Part shown: positions 34,651 to 46,016 of the stretch, one piece after another
Layout: each line of letters starts with the position of its first letter
Numbering within the stretch: position 1 is the stretch's first letter
NCBI RefSeq assembly: GCF_040712315.1
Contig: NC_134017.1
Coordinates: 898,001-962,000 of the forward strand
Length of the DNA: 64,000 nucleotides
Source of the DNA: Castanea sativa
Taxonomy: Eukaryota > Streptophyta > Magnoliopsida > Fagales > Fagaceae
Reading direction: 5' to 3'
Translations under genes and position numbers: made by a program
The notes under the pieces: model-generated
Databases searched by the model: none
The model's input: only the letters and a program-made list of their open reading frames with translations
What the model was told of the DNA's origin: nothing

Positions 34651-36630
34651 ATTGTGGCCACATCCTATTATATTAGTATATTAATTCTTAGATAACATGG
34701 ATCAAGCAACACACACATTCAAAATCACAATCTTATCAACTTGTAAGCAGAATAAATCACCTTATTTTATTATAATCTGGTGGCCTAGAGCAACGAAAAT
34801 TGAGACGAGTATTACGTAGGACTGTATGAGTCCCCATGACACAAATATTGTTTAAATATTAAGTAGTACTCTTAAATTTAAAACACTCTCTAAAAAACTA
34901 TTTAAAGTTCCAAAGCAACTTTATTTTAAAATTTGCTTCAAGTTCTGTGTACATATATATGGTACTAATTTTATTTTCGAGACGCATAAGCTGCACCAAA
35001 ATGACATATCTAGCGTGTGTATCTATGTTTTTGCGTTTGCATTTTTTTAGTGGGTCCTATAAGTACTGTACACAGACCACCAAGAATTGAAAAACACAAC
35101 TATGAGTTTTGTTACAATATTTTACTTTTAAAAAATTATTTTATTACAGTATTTTTAATTATAAATTTTTAATTTTTACCAAAATAAATAGTATCTAAAC
35201 AGATAATTAAAATGAGACTAATAGTGATAGCTACATTAGAATATGGGAATGTCCCTGACTTTTACGGTGGGATAATGTGCATGAAAAACAGTGTTTTATT
35301 TAAAAAAATTTGATATACAAAGAACAAAGTTATGCAACCCCACGTGTCTTACATATAAATTGTCCATGTACCTACCTCGACAATATATATTATGTGTATG
35401 AAAAAGCCATGTACAAATCAAATCAGAAAGCAAAACCCACTATTCAGCAAAAAAAAAAAAAAGAAAAAAAAAAAAAGAAAGAAAGCAAGCCCACTAGCTT
35501 TATTTTTTAGCAAATTAAAAAGGCTGTAAAAACATGTTGACACGTGTGTGCAAATTCAGCCTTTAACTACTTGAGAGAGAGCTGCAGACGATGATGACAA
35601 GTCCCCGACACACATTAACATCAAATTTCTCTTTAGAAAAAGGATTAAAAAAACTATTACAATTTTCAAAACCAAATCCCACTTTGAATTTTTTACTACT
35701 AGTATCACTTTCTTCTTTTTTGTTTTTACCACCGTCCATGTCGACATTGACCAGTTAATTTGGCTAATTCTTACATACCACTCTAGTTTTTGTTGTAGAT
35801 TAGGCTATATATAGTCATAGTTTTCACTTTTTAGTATTACCCAAAAGGTTAAATTGGTCAAAGAAAACTTATGTGCCAACTGAAGTCAATCCGCATGAAC
35901 GTTCGAGACAATTTATAATTAAAAAAAAAAAAAATTCATTAAATTTTAGGGTGTTATATATCCGGTCAAATTGTTTATTGTTTTGGAAACAAAGTTAAAC
36001 TCTTCAAATTTTTAGCATGTATTTTTTTTTCAATGTGAATTTTAAAATTTTAATTGTTGAATTTCATATTTTTATGTTCTTAATATGCATATTAAATTTC
36101 GTTCAAATCAGATATTATTTACTATTTGATCAATAAACTTATTTTTTATACACAATTTTAGATCACAAAACTTGAAATTTTAACATTTATTTGATGACAT
36201 AGTAATGAATCTTTAATCTTCTTAAAATTTTGCAAACATGAAGGATATAATGAGAACATACAGCCTAAAGGTTAAATTTTCAAAATGCACACTCAATATT
36301 AAGATAAGAAGTTTCTAAGATTTCTCTCATAAGTTTTGTTCTTGTATTGGGTATAATACAATCATAATTGAAGTGGGTTTTATGTGTGAGTCCCATACAT
36401 AAAACTCAGAATAAAGATAAAATGCATTGAATATACAAAATAATTCCTCATTGATCCGGTGTGTGTGTATACACACACACACACATTGGTTATAGGGAAA
36501 AAAATAAATAGCAAACTACCCAACAGACAAGGCAGTTAGGTCTATACATAGTTTGTTACAAAAAGGACCCCGAAGAGTCTCTAATCAAAATAGGGTCAAT
36601 CTCCACAAGCAGAGTTTCCTAAATAACAAA
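34651..36630. other. Spacer with MITE remnant and short hairpin
   Basis: A decayed MITE of the 4910-5110 family is at about 35015-35200. At 36461-36485 a (GT)n run meets a (CA)n run around tata, forming a near-perfect hairpin. No gene recognised. Confidence 0.45.
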
Positions 36631-36631
36631 A

Positions 36632-37829
36632 TCATGCTAAAAGAAAGGATCGTTTCTTGGCAAGCACATCATCACATGCATTTGCTTCCCTAAAGCAAGG
36701 GCTGATCTTCAAGGGTGGGATTTGGTTCATGAATTGTTTGCAATCATCAAGGATTGGCGCAAAGTTAGCAGATGAACTATCATTGTTAGAAAGTAAATAA
36801 ACAACTACTGTTGCACCAACATCTAATTCAACCGTAGGAAACCCAAGAGATGAGAATAAAGCTAAGCCATCCATGACTGCCCAAAGCTCGACCTTCAGAC
36901 CATTGGCTCAGCCAATAGATCTAATGAATCATTTGACTTAGGATCTGTTTGGTTGGAGGAGTGGAAAAGTGAAAAGATGGAAAATTGTGGGAAGATGGAA
37001 AAGTGGGAGAATAGAAAATATTTAGTTTTTCCTCTTGTGTGTTTGGTTGGAGGGGTGGAAAAGTAAAAGGGTGGAAAAGTAAAAGGGTGGAAAACTCTTT
37101 TATTTGGTTGGAGAGAATAAGGGAAGTATGGAAAATATAATTTATATAAATTAACTATTATACCCTTGTTACATAATATGTGAGGGTTAAATGATAGGGT
37201 ATTTCTGTAAAATGGATTTCTCATCACTTTTCCCTCCTCAATTTCCTCTCAATTTTGGAGGATAAAAAACATGGATTCAGGAGGGAAAACTTTCTCCCCT
37301 ATTTTCTGTCTCTCCTATTTTCCTTTTTCAACCAAACTGTGAAAAATAACATTTTTCACCCTATTTTTCATCCTCTATATTTTCACCCCGACCAAACACA
37401 CTCTTAAGATCCATGGTGATTCCTGATTAGACCCCCACCTCCCACTGGTCTTGGGCAGCCCTGGACAAGACTATCAATGTTTAACTAATACCAATTTGGG
37501 GGAGGAACCTCCCACCTCACAAGAAAGATGAGAGCTCTAGAAACTTGTTAATTTGAAACACAAAAGGAAAATACAATCGCTTTCTGTTCGACGTTCTTAA
37601 GAAGGTTTGGGTTGATATTTGCATCTTGGAAGCAAAACCTATTTCTTTGAAGCCATATACTCCAAATGCCCATGAGGAAGAAAGAATCCCATCCAACCAG
37701 GGTATTAGGCCCAAGAGACCAAGATACATAAATGATTTTCTCTCTCTGTCTCTCTCTCTCTTCGGTTCCTATACAGTACAAAAATATTTTATAGTGCATG
37801 TTAATTAGTTTGGATGATTGTCTACACAT
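36632..37829 (-). pseudogene. LINE remnant, RNase H domain, split by a MITE
   Basis: Read on the minus strand, 37829-37517 gives a stretch typical of the region after reverse transcriptase in plant LINEs (GIWSIWLQRNRFCFQDANIN). After the nested MITE, 36937-36632 gives an RNase H (RVT_3-like) domain: ELWAVMDGLALFSSLGFP, then ELDVGATVVVYLL, then FREANACDDVLAKK near the end. Frames are interrupted by stops and the 5' part (endonuclease, most of reverse transcriptase) is absent. Family known; age and origin inferred. Confidence 0.75.
36941..37403. mobile_element. Tourist-like MITE nested in the LINE
   Basis: A 463-bp element with TTA on both sides (36938-36940 and 37404-37406), ends ggatctgtttggttgg and, inverted, gagtgtgtttggtcgg. 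Inside are several ggtggaaaagt-type units. Removing it would rejoin the LINE RNase H region. Confidence 0.75.
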
Positions 37830-39815
37830 AGATAGATACCATTTTGTCTTTGGTCTCAGAGACTCGATTCATTGTATCTCCTGTTGTGACTTGTGAGAGG
37901 AGTTTTTCTCAACTATATAATATTATATGCTTATTGGAAGCTATTTTTTTCTTTGAAATAAGAAAAGATTACATCCAAAAAATAAAAGGTAAGAAGAAAG
38001 TCAATATTGTGTACTCATTTCTCAAATGTTTCTTTTCTCGCCATTATGAGCCATGGGTCAAACCAAGGATCCCCTGGTGAGATGGTCAAGGAATTTATGA
38101 CCTTTTTTTTTTTTCTTCAGAAACTGAATTTATGACCTTTTGAATCAACGTAACCAAGTCTAAATAAATTCAACGGTCATTAAATAAACATATTTTATTT
38201 ATTTTAGAAATATGAATTGGAACCTTAGTTAAAAGTTACATAATTTTTTTTTTTTTTTTGGAGAGAGAGTTACATAATTTATTTGGAAAATAATTTTATT
38301 TATTCAAAATAGTTACATTTTATTATTCCATTTAAATATTACAAACATAAAAATGTAATTAGTGTTTGAATTACAAACATAAAAATATAATTAGTGTTAT
38401 GTTATTTAAAATTTTAAAATACATTGTATAATAAACTTGGTTAAATATTGAAAATATTATAAAAAAATTCTAGCTTTACATTATATTTTGAAAAATAGAA
38501 AAAGAAACCCACAATAGAAAAGGAGATGATCATACATATGATCAGTGGTTCTTTAGAATAATACTTCAATACAAACATTTCCTTATGATGGTGTTCATGT
38601 ATTTACATGATGAAAAATTATTAACAAATATTGATAATATCATTATAAATTTGGTGTATCATGATTACTGTGAGCTGAATGATAAATAGTGTGATAAGAA
38701 GCCAATTAACATGAACTAATCAACAAACCTACAATTTTAATGCAATTACCACTTGAAACTAAACTTTTTCTTACAAGCTTATATTAGGGTGTTAATCAAA
38801 GTGATTCAATGACACTTATCCCCGTATAATTTGGATTTTTCCAATTATTACAAGATAAAGCTAAAAAGAAGAGAAAAAAATCTAATCAAATGAAAAGGAT
38901 CAAAGCAAATAGAGCCAGGCTTTTATCTCCTTTTTAGAAAAAGGAAAATAAAAAATACTGTTTATATCAGCAACATTCCTATCAAACACTATGCGACAAA
39001 AGCAGAATTATTATCAATTTAATGAAGAAACTAACAAAAGATACAAAATACCCAACCCCACGAATTAAAATTTCCATTGCCCAAAGAAGAGAAATCTCAG
39101 AACTCTAATTGATAGAACAATATAATTCACATAGATTCCTCCCAAATCAGCAACACTCTTCGTCTAGCACAACACAGACAAACCCCACCCCATCTCACAC
39201 TCACACCTCACTAGCCCACTTGTATCACTGTCAATATACCTCACTTGTCTCTATCTCTGCCCACACTTTACACATTAGAAGAAAATATTATGGAGAAAAT
39301 ATTTTGACAGAAATCTTGTAAATCAATATTTACTAATTACTGCATATGGTGAAAAATATTATATCCTTATATATATAAGAATATTACAAATTTTAATTAT
39401 ATATCATATAAGCTTATAAACTTAATTTTCACTCAACAATCCAAAAAAATAACTTATGTGTCACTTATGAAAAAAAGAAATACTAATTACAATGTTTATT
39501 TAGTTTCTAATTCAGTCATTTCTCACTCGACAAGATAGTTATATTACTAACAGTGACTTGAACCCAAAATCAATTATGATGAGTTGGACAACGACTTATA
39601 ACTAACTGACACCTAGGGTTAGTTTATTTATTACCCCTAATCACACTCATTATAATTTATAAGTCATTTTTATGATTCTCAACAAAAAAGGAAAAGTCAT
39701 TTTTATAATAATAATAAAATTTATACTAATTAGTGGATTTTGATTAGCTACTAATAAAGTTTTTTATAGTCTATACTAAAAATTGCTTAATGTCTTAGTT
39801 CGATAATATTAAGCT
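37830..39815. other. Spacer upstream of the subtilase gene
   Basis: Very AT-rich with small repeats (attacaaacataaaaat twice near 38340 and 38370). No gene seen. Confidence 0.45.
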
Positions 39816-39819
39816 TTCA

Positions 39820-40146
39820 TATAAATTGAAACTATTTAAAAAAAAAATCCTAATTTCTATCTTTGGTCTTTAATCTATGCTGAATACTGCTAGTACCATA
39901 GTTGATAGTACCATCATTTTTACACTCCCTTCACCCACATAGCCACACACACCCTCTCTCTCTCTCTCTCTCTCTCTCTGTCTGTCTCTCTCACAAAATC
40001 TCTAGATTCTCCGCTCTCTACAACCATACTATTCCCATACTATCACACACTCTCCCTCTCTCACTCTCTCTATTCTTTTTAAACTTGGCTTCACTGCCAA
40101 ACCAAACCATTCACACTCTCACACACACACACACACACAGCCAAAA
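39820..40146 (+). promoter_or_regulatory. Promoter and leader of the subtilase gene
   Basis: TATAAAT at 39820-39826 is a candidate TATA box. The leader that follows is strongly pyrimidine-rich, with (CT)n at 39955-39979 and (AC)n at about 40119-40138 ending 8 bases before the ATG. Pyrimidine-rich leaders are common in well-expressed plant genes. Confidence 0.4.
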
Positions 40147-42474
40147 ATGGCATCTTCTCTCACCTTCTTTCTCCTCCTCCTCACCCTTACCCTTACCATC
40201 ACAACCTCCACACCCACTTCCAAACCCAAAACCTTCATTATCCTAGTAAACCCAGACTCCAAACCCACCATCTTCCCCACTCACACTAACTGGTACACCT
40301 CTCTCCTCTCCACCAACACCACCACCACAAGCTCCACCATTCTCCACACCTACTCCACCATCTTCAACGGCTTCTCCGCCACACTCTCTCCATCCCAAGC
40401 CGCCTCCCTCAGCTCCCACCCCGACATCCTCTCTCTCTTCCCCGACACTCTCCGCTACCTCCACACCACTCGCTCCCCTCAATTCCTCGGCCTCAAAACC
40501 TCCGGCAACTCCGGCCTCCTCAAAGAGTCCGACTTCGGCTCCGACCTCGTCATCGCCGTCATCGACACCGGCATTACTCCCAACCACAAGAGCTTCAACG
40601 ATGAAGACCTCGGTCCCATACCCACCAAATGGAAAGGCCACTGCGTCGCCACCTCAGACTTCCCACCTTCTTCTTGCAACAAAAAGCTGATCGGAGCTAA
40701 GTTTTTTTCTCAAGGCTACGAAGCCACCAACGGTAAAATCAACGAGACCGTCGAAACCAAGTCTCCTAAAGACACTGACGGTCATGGGACCCACACCGCC
40801 TCCATCGCCGCCGGAAGGTACGTTTTTCAGGCGTCCACTTTAGGCTATGCTCGTGGCGTCGCCGCCGGGATGGCTCCGAAGGCTCGTTTAGCCGCGTACA
40901 AAGTTTGCTGGAACTCCGGCTGTTACGATTCCGACATTCTCGCTGCCTTCGACGCCGCCGTTGCCGACGGCGTCGACGTCATCTCGCTTAGCGTTGGTGG
41001 CGTTGTTGTGCCCTACCATCTCGACGCAATAGCTATCGGAGCTTTTGCTGCTTCCGATGCAGGGATCTTTGTATCTGCTTCCGCCGGAAATGGCGGCCCC
41101 GGAGCTCTCACGGTGACGAATGTGGCTCCGTGGGTTACCACAGTCGGTGCTGGAACCATTGATAGAGATTTTCCGGCGGATGTGAAGCTTGGGAACAAGA
41201 AAATCATTCCGGGTATGAGTATTTACGGCGGGCCGAATTTGGTTCCGGGTCGGATGTACCCGTTAGTGTACGGCGGGAGTTCTCAGGCGAGTAATGGCGG
41301 TGATGGGTACTCGTCGTCTTTGTGTTTGGAAGGTTCACTAGACCCCAATTTCGTGAAAGGAAAAATTGTGTTATGTGATAGAGGCATCAATTCTAGGACT
41401 GCAAAAGGCGAGGTTGTGAAAAAAGCTGGAGGGGCTGGAATGGTTTTAGCAAATGCGGTATTTGATGGTGAAGGATTGGTGGCTGATTGCCACGTGTTGC
41501 CCGCGACCGCAGTCGGTGCAGCTGGCGGTGATGCAATTAGGAAGTACCTTACAGAGGCAAAGAAGCCGGTGGCGACTATTGAATTCAAAGGAACTAGGCT
41601 TGGAGTTAGGCCTGCACCTGTGGTGGCATCGTTTTCGGCTCGAGGGACTAATCCGGAGACCCCGGAGATTGTGAAGCCGGATGTGATTGCTCCGGGGTTG
41701 AACATTCTTGCAGCTTGGCCTGATAGTGTTGGTCCATCTGGGGTTCCATCGGATAAGCGGAAGACTGAGTTTAACATACTGTCTGGGACTTCAATGGCTT
41801 GTCCTCATGTGTCTGGTTTAGCAGCACTGTTGAAAGCAGCTCACCCAGAATGGACTCCAGCTTCAATTAGGTCGGCTCTTATGACCACTGCTTATACTGT
41901 GGATAATAGGGGTCAGACTATGATTGATGAGTCTACTGGAAATGTTTCGAGTGTGTTGGATTATGGTGCTGGTCATGTACACCCTGAGAAGGCTATGGAT
42001 CCTGGACTAGTTTATGATATAAGTTCATATGATTATGTGGATTTTCTGTGCAATTTGAATTATACTACTAAGAATATTCAAGTGATTACTAGGAAGAATG
42101 CAGATTGTAGTGGGGCAAAGAGAGCTGGTCATGCTGGGAATTTGAATTACCCTTCATTGTCTGCAGTGTTTCAACAATATGGGAAGCATAAGATGTCTAC
42201 TCATTTTATTAGGACAGTGACGAATGTTGGGGATCCGAATTCGGTTTACCAAGTTACAATTAGGCCGCCGAGGGGAATGGTGGTGACGGTGCAGCCGGAG
42301 AAGCTTGCGTTTAGGAGGGTGGGTCAGAAGTTGAGCTTCCTTGTAAGGGTGCAAGCTAGGGAAATTAAGCTCTCCCCTGGAAGCTCTACAATGAAAGATG
42401 GTTCTATTGTATGGTCTGATGGGAAGCACACTGTCACCAGTCCCTTGCTTGTGACACTGCAGCAACCTCTCTAG
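40147..42474 (+). CDS. SBT1.5: Subtilisin-like serine protease, SBT1.5 type
   Basis: A secreted endopeptidase of family S8, expected in the cell wall or apoplast. The 775-aa product is uninterrupted by introns, usual for SBT1 genes. Residues 1-22 form a hydrophobic signal peptide, about 28-107 an I9 inhibitory propeptide, and the mature enzyme starts near TTRSPQFLGL. The triad is Asp140 (VIDTG), His213 (DGHGTHTAS) and Ser549 (GTSMACPHVSG), with oxyanion Asn315 (SAGNGGPG). A PA domain lies at about 360-470 and a C-terminal Fn3-like domain at about 670-772. Long blocks such as YKVCWNSGCYDSDILAAF and GRMYPLVYGG mark it as SBT1.5 and not another SBT1 member. One oddity is Thr501 in SARGTNPETPEI, where subtilases nearly always have Pro (SARGPNP). 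The 5' third is C/G-rich in codon third positions compared with the 3' half. Substrate unknown. Confidence 0.95.
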   Translation: MASSLTFFLLLLTLTLTITTSTPTSKPKTFIILVNPDSKPTIFPTHTNWYTSLLSTNTTTTSSTILHTYSTIFNGFSATLSPSQAASLSSHPDILSLFPDTLRYLHTTRSPQFLGLKTSGNSGLLKESDFGSDLVIAVIDTGITPNHKSFNDEDLGPIPTKWKGHCVATSDFPPSSCNKKLIGAKFFSQGYEATNGKINETVETKSPKDTDGHGTHTASIAAGRYVFQASTLGYARGVAAGMAPKARLAAYKVCWNSGCYDSDILAAFDAAVADGVDVISLSVGGVVVPYHLDAIAIGAFAASDAGIFVSASAGNGGPGALTVTNVAPWVTTVGAGTIDRDFPADVKLGNKKIIPGMSIYGGPNLVPGRMYPLVYGGSSQASNGGDGYSSSLCLEGSLDPNFVKGKIVLCDRGINSRTAKGEVVKKAGGAGMVLANAVFDGEGLVADCHVLPATAVGAAGGDAIRKYLTEAKKPVATIEFKGTRLGVRPAPVVASFSARGTNPETPEIVKPDVIAPGLNILAAWPDSVGPSGVPSDKRKTEFNILSGTSMACPHVSGLAALLKAAHPEWTPASIRSALMTTAYTVDNRGQTMIDESTGNVSSVLDYGAGHVHPEKAMDPGLVYDISSYDYVDFLCNLNYTTKNIQVITRKNADCSGAKRAGHAGNLNYPSLSAVFQQYGKHKMSTHFIRTVTNVGDPNSVYQVTIRPPRGMVVTVQPEKLAFRRVGQKLSFLVRVQAREIKLSPGSSTMKDGSIVWSDGKHTVTSPLLVTLQQPL

Positions 42475-43594
42475 GAGTGTTTATATATTTTTGGAGTTTT
42501 GGGTTTAGGAATTTTGCTCTCCTTATAGAATTTTTATATAAATTATCTCCATATGTATCATGAAGATGTGTTATTTTTTTGTTTTTTTTTTTTTCCCTCT
42601 TTTGTAATGTTTTCCATTTCAGAAAACTGGTGGGTTGGTCTTGTAATGCACAATAGATTTGTATCCTTGTTTCTGTAAGATTAACAGTCAAGAATGAATG
42701 TAAAATGCTTTCCATCAAAAAAAAAAATTGAATGAATGTAAAATGCTGTGTGATAATCGAAAGATCTCTTTTCCTTTCAAAGCATATATTGCTGGGATCT
42801 CATAACTTGTTCTCTTGTCTTTTTAGTCAAAGATTTTGGTAATTGCATGTGCAACAGAGAAAGCCGGACCCCTTGTAGGTGTAATTTTAAAGTCAAGGTA
42901 TCTAGCATAGAAGCTCACACAGCCTAACAACAAAGACATGATAATGACAATCATTCGGACAAAAATCAGGTGGGGTTTACCTGATGGCAATTATAAATGG
43001 CCATAGCAATTGTTTATTTGGTAGTATTTCGCATGTGTGCTGCTTTTGACTCAGAACAGATATATTTACACTCAACAACCGGATGGTCAAGAAATCATTA
43101 CTTTTTTCTCAGGACAATAGGATATTTAAAGAACTTTCAGTTCATTGAATCGAGCTTCAAATCCCACTTGGGATAATCACATTTGCAAATTTGAGCGGAG
43201 AGATAGAAGAGAATGGAGATGGGCTTTGTAAGAAGCTGCAGTGAACATAGCTGTAGGCTGGAGCCATCAACTACATTGTGCATGTATGTGTGTGTGTGTG
43301 GTCACATTGAACCCCAACTCTCTTGGGACACGAAATGAGCTTATTACTCGTTTGAATTTACTTAATATGCGCATGTTTATCCTAACCAGTTTTTTGATTC
43401 TAGAACTAAAACATGCTGCATAATAAATGCGATTGAGTAAAACCCGAGTGGAGCACAATCAATGGCTTCACTTCATTGGACTGTCTGCTTTTAAGTGGGA
43501 ACTTAATCAATGATGTTTGTTATTCATCCGTTAAATAAAGCAAACTTAGCTGGAAAGGACCCCTTGTAGAGAAATTACTTTACAATTATGGGCC
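42475..43594. other. 3' flank of the subtilase gene and spacer
   Basis: Contains the subtilase 3' UTR; a duplicated gaatgaatgtaaaatgct near 42693 and 42731 flanks an A-run, possibly marking the transcript end. No further gene seen. Confidence 0.4.
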
Positions 43595-43753
43595 ATGTTA
43601 ACACGGTTTCAGCTGGCTTTTGTTGTTCTATTTGCTTCGTCAATCATGGTGTCTCCTTCTTATGCTGTACGAGAAAAGTCCTTTTTCTTTTTGCTTAAAC
43701 TCTATAGGGCAGGAAGACCTCATGCTTTGAATTTTGATTCAATGGCAATCTAA
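43595..43753 (+). CDS. Short ORF with signal-peptide-like start
   Basis: A 52-codon frame begins MLTRFQLAFVVLFASSIMV and continues SPSYAVREKS, a convincing signal peptide with a cleavage-like A-x-A/SYA site. The rest (about 25 residues) shows no cysteine pattern or family. It could be the first exon of a lost or unrecognised secreted-protein gene, or chance. No promoter or partner exon identified. Confidence 0.25.
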   Translation: MLTRFQLAFVVLFASSIMVSPSYAVREKSFFFLLKLYRAGRPHALNFDSMAI

Positions 43754-44799
43754 TATTTGAACACTAAGTGCGTTTGGATTAGTTTTTTTCCCTTTTTAAA
43801 GTCTCACTTTTCTTTATATATAATTGTATTTTTCTAATTACATTATGTATCCAAGGTCTGCCTAGACCTATGGTGCTCACAGCTCTGCTCAAGCTCTTTG
43901 GAGTGATTGGTCAGAACCCAAACTTAGCCTAATAATAGATCATGCAAAGCCACTGTTTTTTCTCTCAAATTTGAAAGCTACCCTTATAGCTGTAATTTGA
44001 CTAGTTGAGCATTTTTGCCAAAGAATTATGTTCACTCAAAAGAAACAAAATAAGTGGACAAAACCTTTGAGTTTTGATGTTGATGTGAAGTTTAGAGTTG
44101 GCAATTTAAATTCAAATCTATTCCATCTTATTCCACATTAGATATAATTAGTATGCTGGAAATTTGAATTCAAATCTATCACATTTTATAGATATAATTA
44201 GTATGCCAATAAACATTTAATGTTTCTTACCATAAAAGTTCAGCCATTCAGGCATTATCTAATGCATTATGTTAAAAGGATGGTCCATTAAATAAATGGG
44301 AAACAAGCACCCATCAATGCGGGTTAAGGTGCAAAAAAGACAACAACAACAAAAAATATCAGAAAAAAGTCAAAAAAGACACCAAACAATAATTATAAAG
44401 TTGAAAAAAAAAGTTGTAAAAAAAAATTGCCACAAAAATTTCAAAAAAGTTATAAATGGGCATCTTACAGTGCCTATTAACACAACCCTATATAAATTTA
44501 TGTCTTTCGCTACAATGTCAATAAAGTGGAGTGTCTTCAACGTTTGACATCATCTAGAGCTCAATAAATTATAGTATAAAAATGAATATTTTCAACTTTT
44601 TTATTTATAATAATTAAGAATAATTGCATTCAAGAAAGCCCAAACTCATCTCTATCTTTAGGACAAAAAATTTAATTAATAAGTGTTATGGTCAAGGCCC
44701 ATCCCAGATACAATGAGCAGCCTAGCTGGTAATATTATGGGCCTAAATCCCAACAAGAAAGGGATCTCAAAATAGATCTAATAATAGACATTATAATTA
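43754..44799. other. Spacer, no gene seen
   Basis: A local duplication (aaatctatcnca, gatataattagtatg) lies near 44115-44205. Otherwise featureless AT-rich DNA. Confidence 0.4.
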
Positions 44800-45003
44800 C
44801 TATACTATCTGGATTCTGGAGGAGCTAAAGAAGAATGTTGCAAATTCTATTGCCCTTTTTGGATTAGGTATGTGACCTACAAAAATGGTTAGATTTCGGA
44901 TTCTCCATATACTATCAAAGAGAATGAAGGAGAATAAAGTGAATTTGTGGGAGTCATCCTCTAGAATCTTTAGAAACTCTGTGGGATCAAGTAGACATTT
45001 CAC
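44800..45003 (-). pseudogene. Probable LINE remnant
   Basis: The minus strand reads a short segment of the type LFSFILFDSIWRIRNLTIF, which resembles the tryptophan-containing region after the zinc-binding domain of plant LINE polyproteins. Only about 65 residues remain. Confidence 0.45.
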
Positions 45004-45145
45004 AAGCTCACATACACAAGAGTCCCTAATTTTGAAAATTGATGGGCCAATCTATAAAAGAATAGTAATGAAAATTTTCAACTCAAATGCAAAGTTAGGG
45101 CTCTTTTTTTTTTTTTTTAATTTTAGTTCTAGTATATCCTTACAT

Positions 45146-45147
<2 letters not shown>

Positions 45148-45204
<57 letters not shown>
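45148..45204. repeat. (TA)n microsatellite
   Basis: About 28 TA units. Translation through it is meaningless. Confidence 0.95.
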
Positions 45205-45210
<6 letters not shown>

Positions 45211-46016
45211 TCCTGTATGCCCATGTTTCTCATTTTTAAAGTAAAGATCATTAAATAAATAATGAAACCCTAATTCTAAAACCCATACAAATGGAAAAAA
45301 AAAAAAAACTAGATTCTATATATTACTATATATGAAGAAGCACTGTTTGAATTGAATTATCAAGATTTTCCAATTCTTGTAACTAAACAAATTAAAGAGG
45401 ATAACAAACATGGATTGAGATCTAGTGTATCGTGTGCAATTATTCTTTATGGTTGAGATTAACAGTTAAAAAAGAAACTTACAATCTAGCTTTTGAATTT
45501 TATAAAAACAAAAACAAAAACAAAATCAAAGTGAAGAAGTGAAGAAGTGAAGAAGCTAAAAAAAATGTGAAAGGAATGAGAATAACTGGATGAGATCCTG
45601 ATCCAAAAATAGCACATAGCAGCTAAAACCAAAAATATAAAAACTAAAGTTAATAAATTAAACTAACTTGGCCAAGTCAAGGGGCCTATCAAACCAAAAG
45701 GCAAACTTAAATATTATATCTAATTGCTATATACATGTATAAATATTTTATGAAATGAAATGCTTTTTTTTTTTTCATTTTATTTATAAACCCTAAATGC
45801 GGTTATTATTATTATTTTTTTTTTAGAGTAAAAAATGCCATTAATATTGACTATGAGTTGAAATTTTTTTTTTTTTTTTCAGAGTAGAAAATGCCATTAA
45901 TATTGACTATGAGTTGAAAAATTATTACTTTGTATTAAAATTCGTGCTATAAACGATCAATTGTGCATTCAAAAAGTCCTACGTACTAAATATGCACTAT
46001 ATTATTACTTTATTAA

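Noticed and set aside
40243..40641. Long open frame antisense to the subtilase gene
   Set aside because: It is a shadow of the GC-rich 5' part of the SBT1.5 coding sequence; its Gly/Val/Glu-rich composition is what antisense of that region gives.
44885..45244. 119-codon plus-strand frame
   Set aside because: It runs antisense to a LINE relic and then through poly-T and (TA)n.
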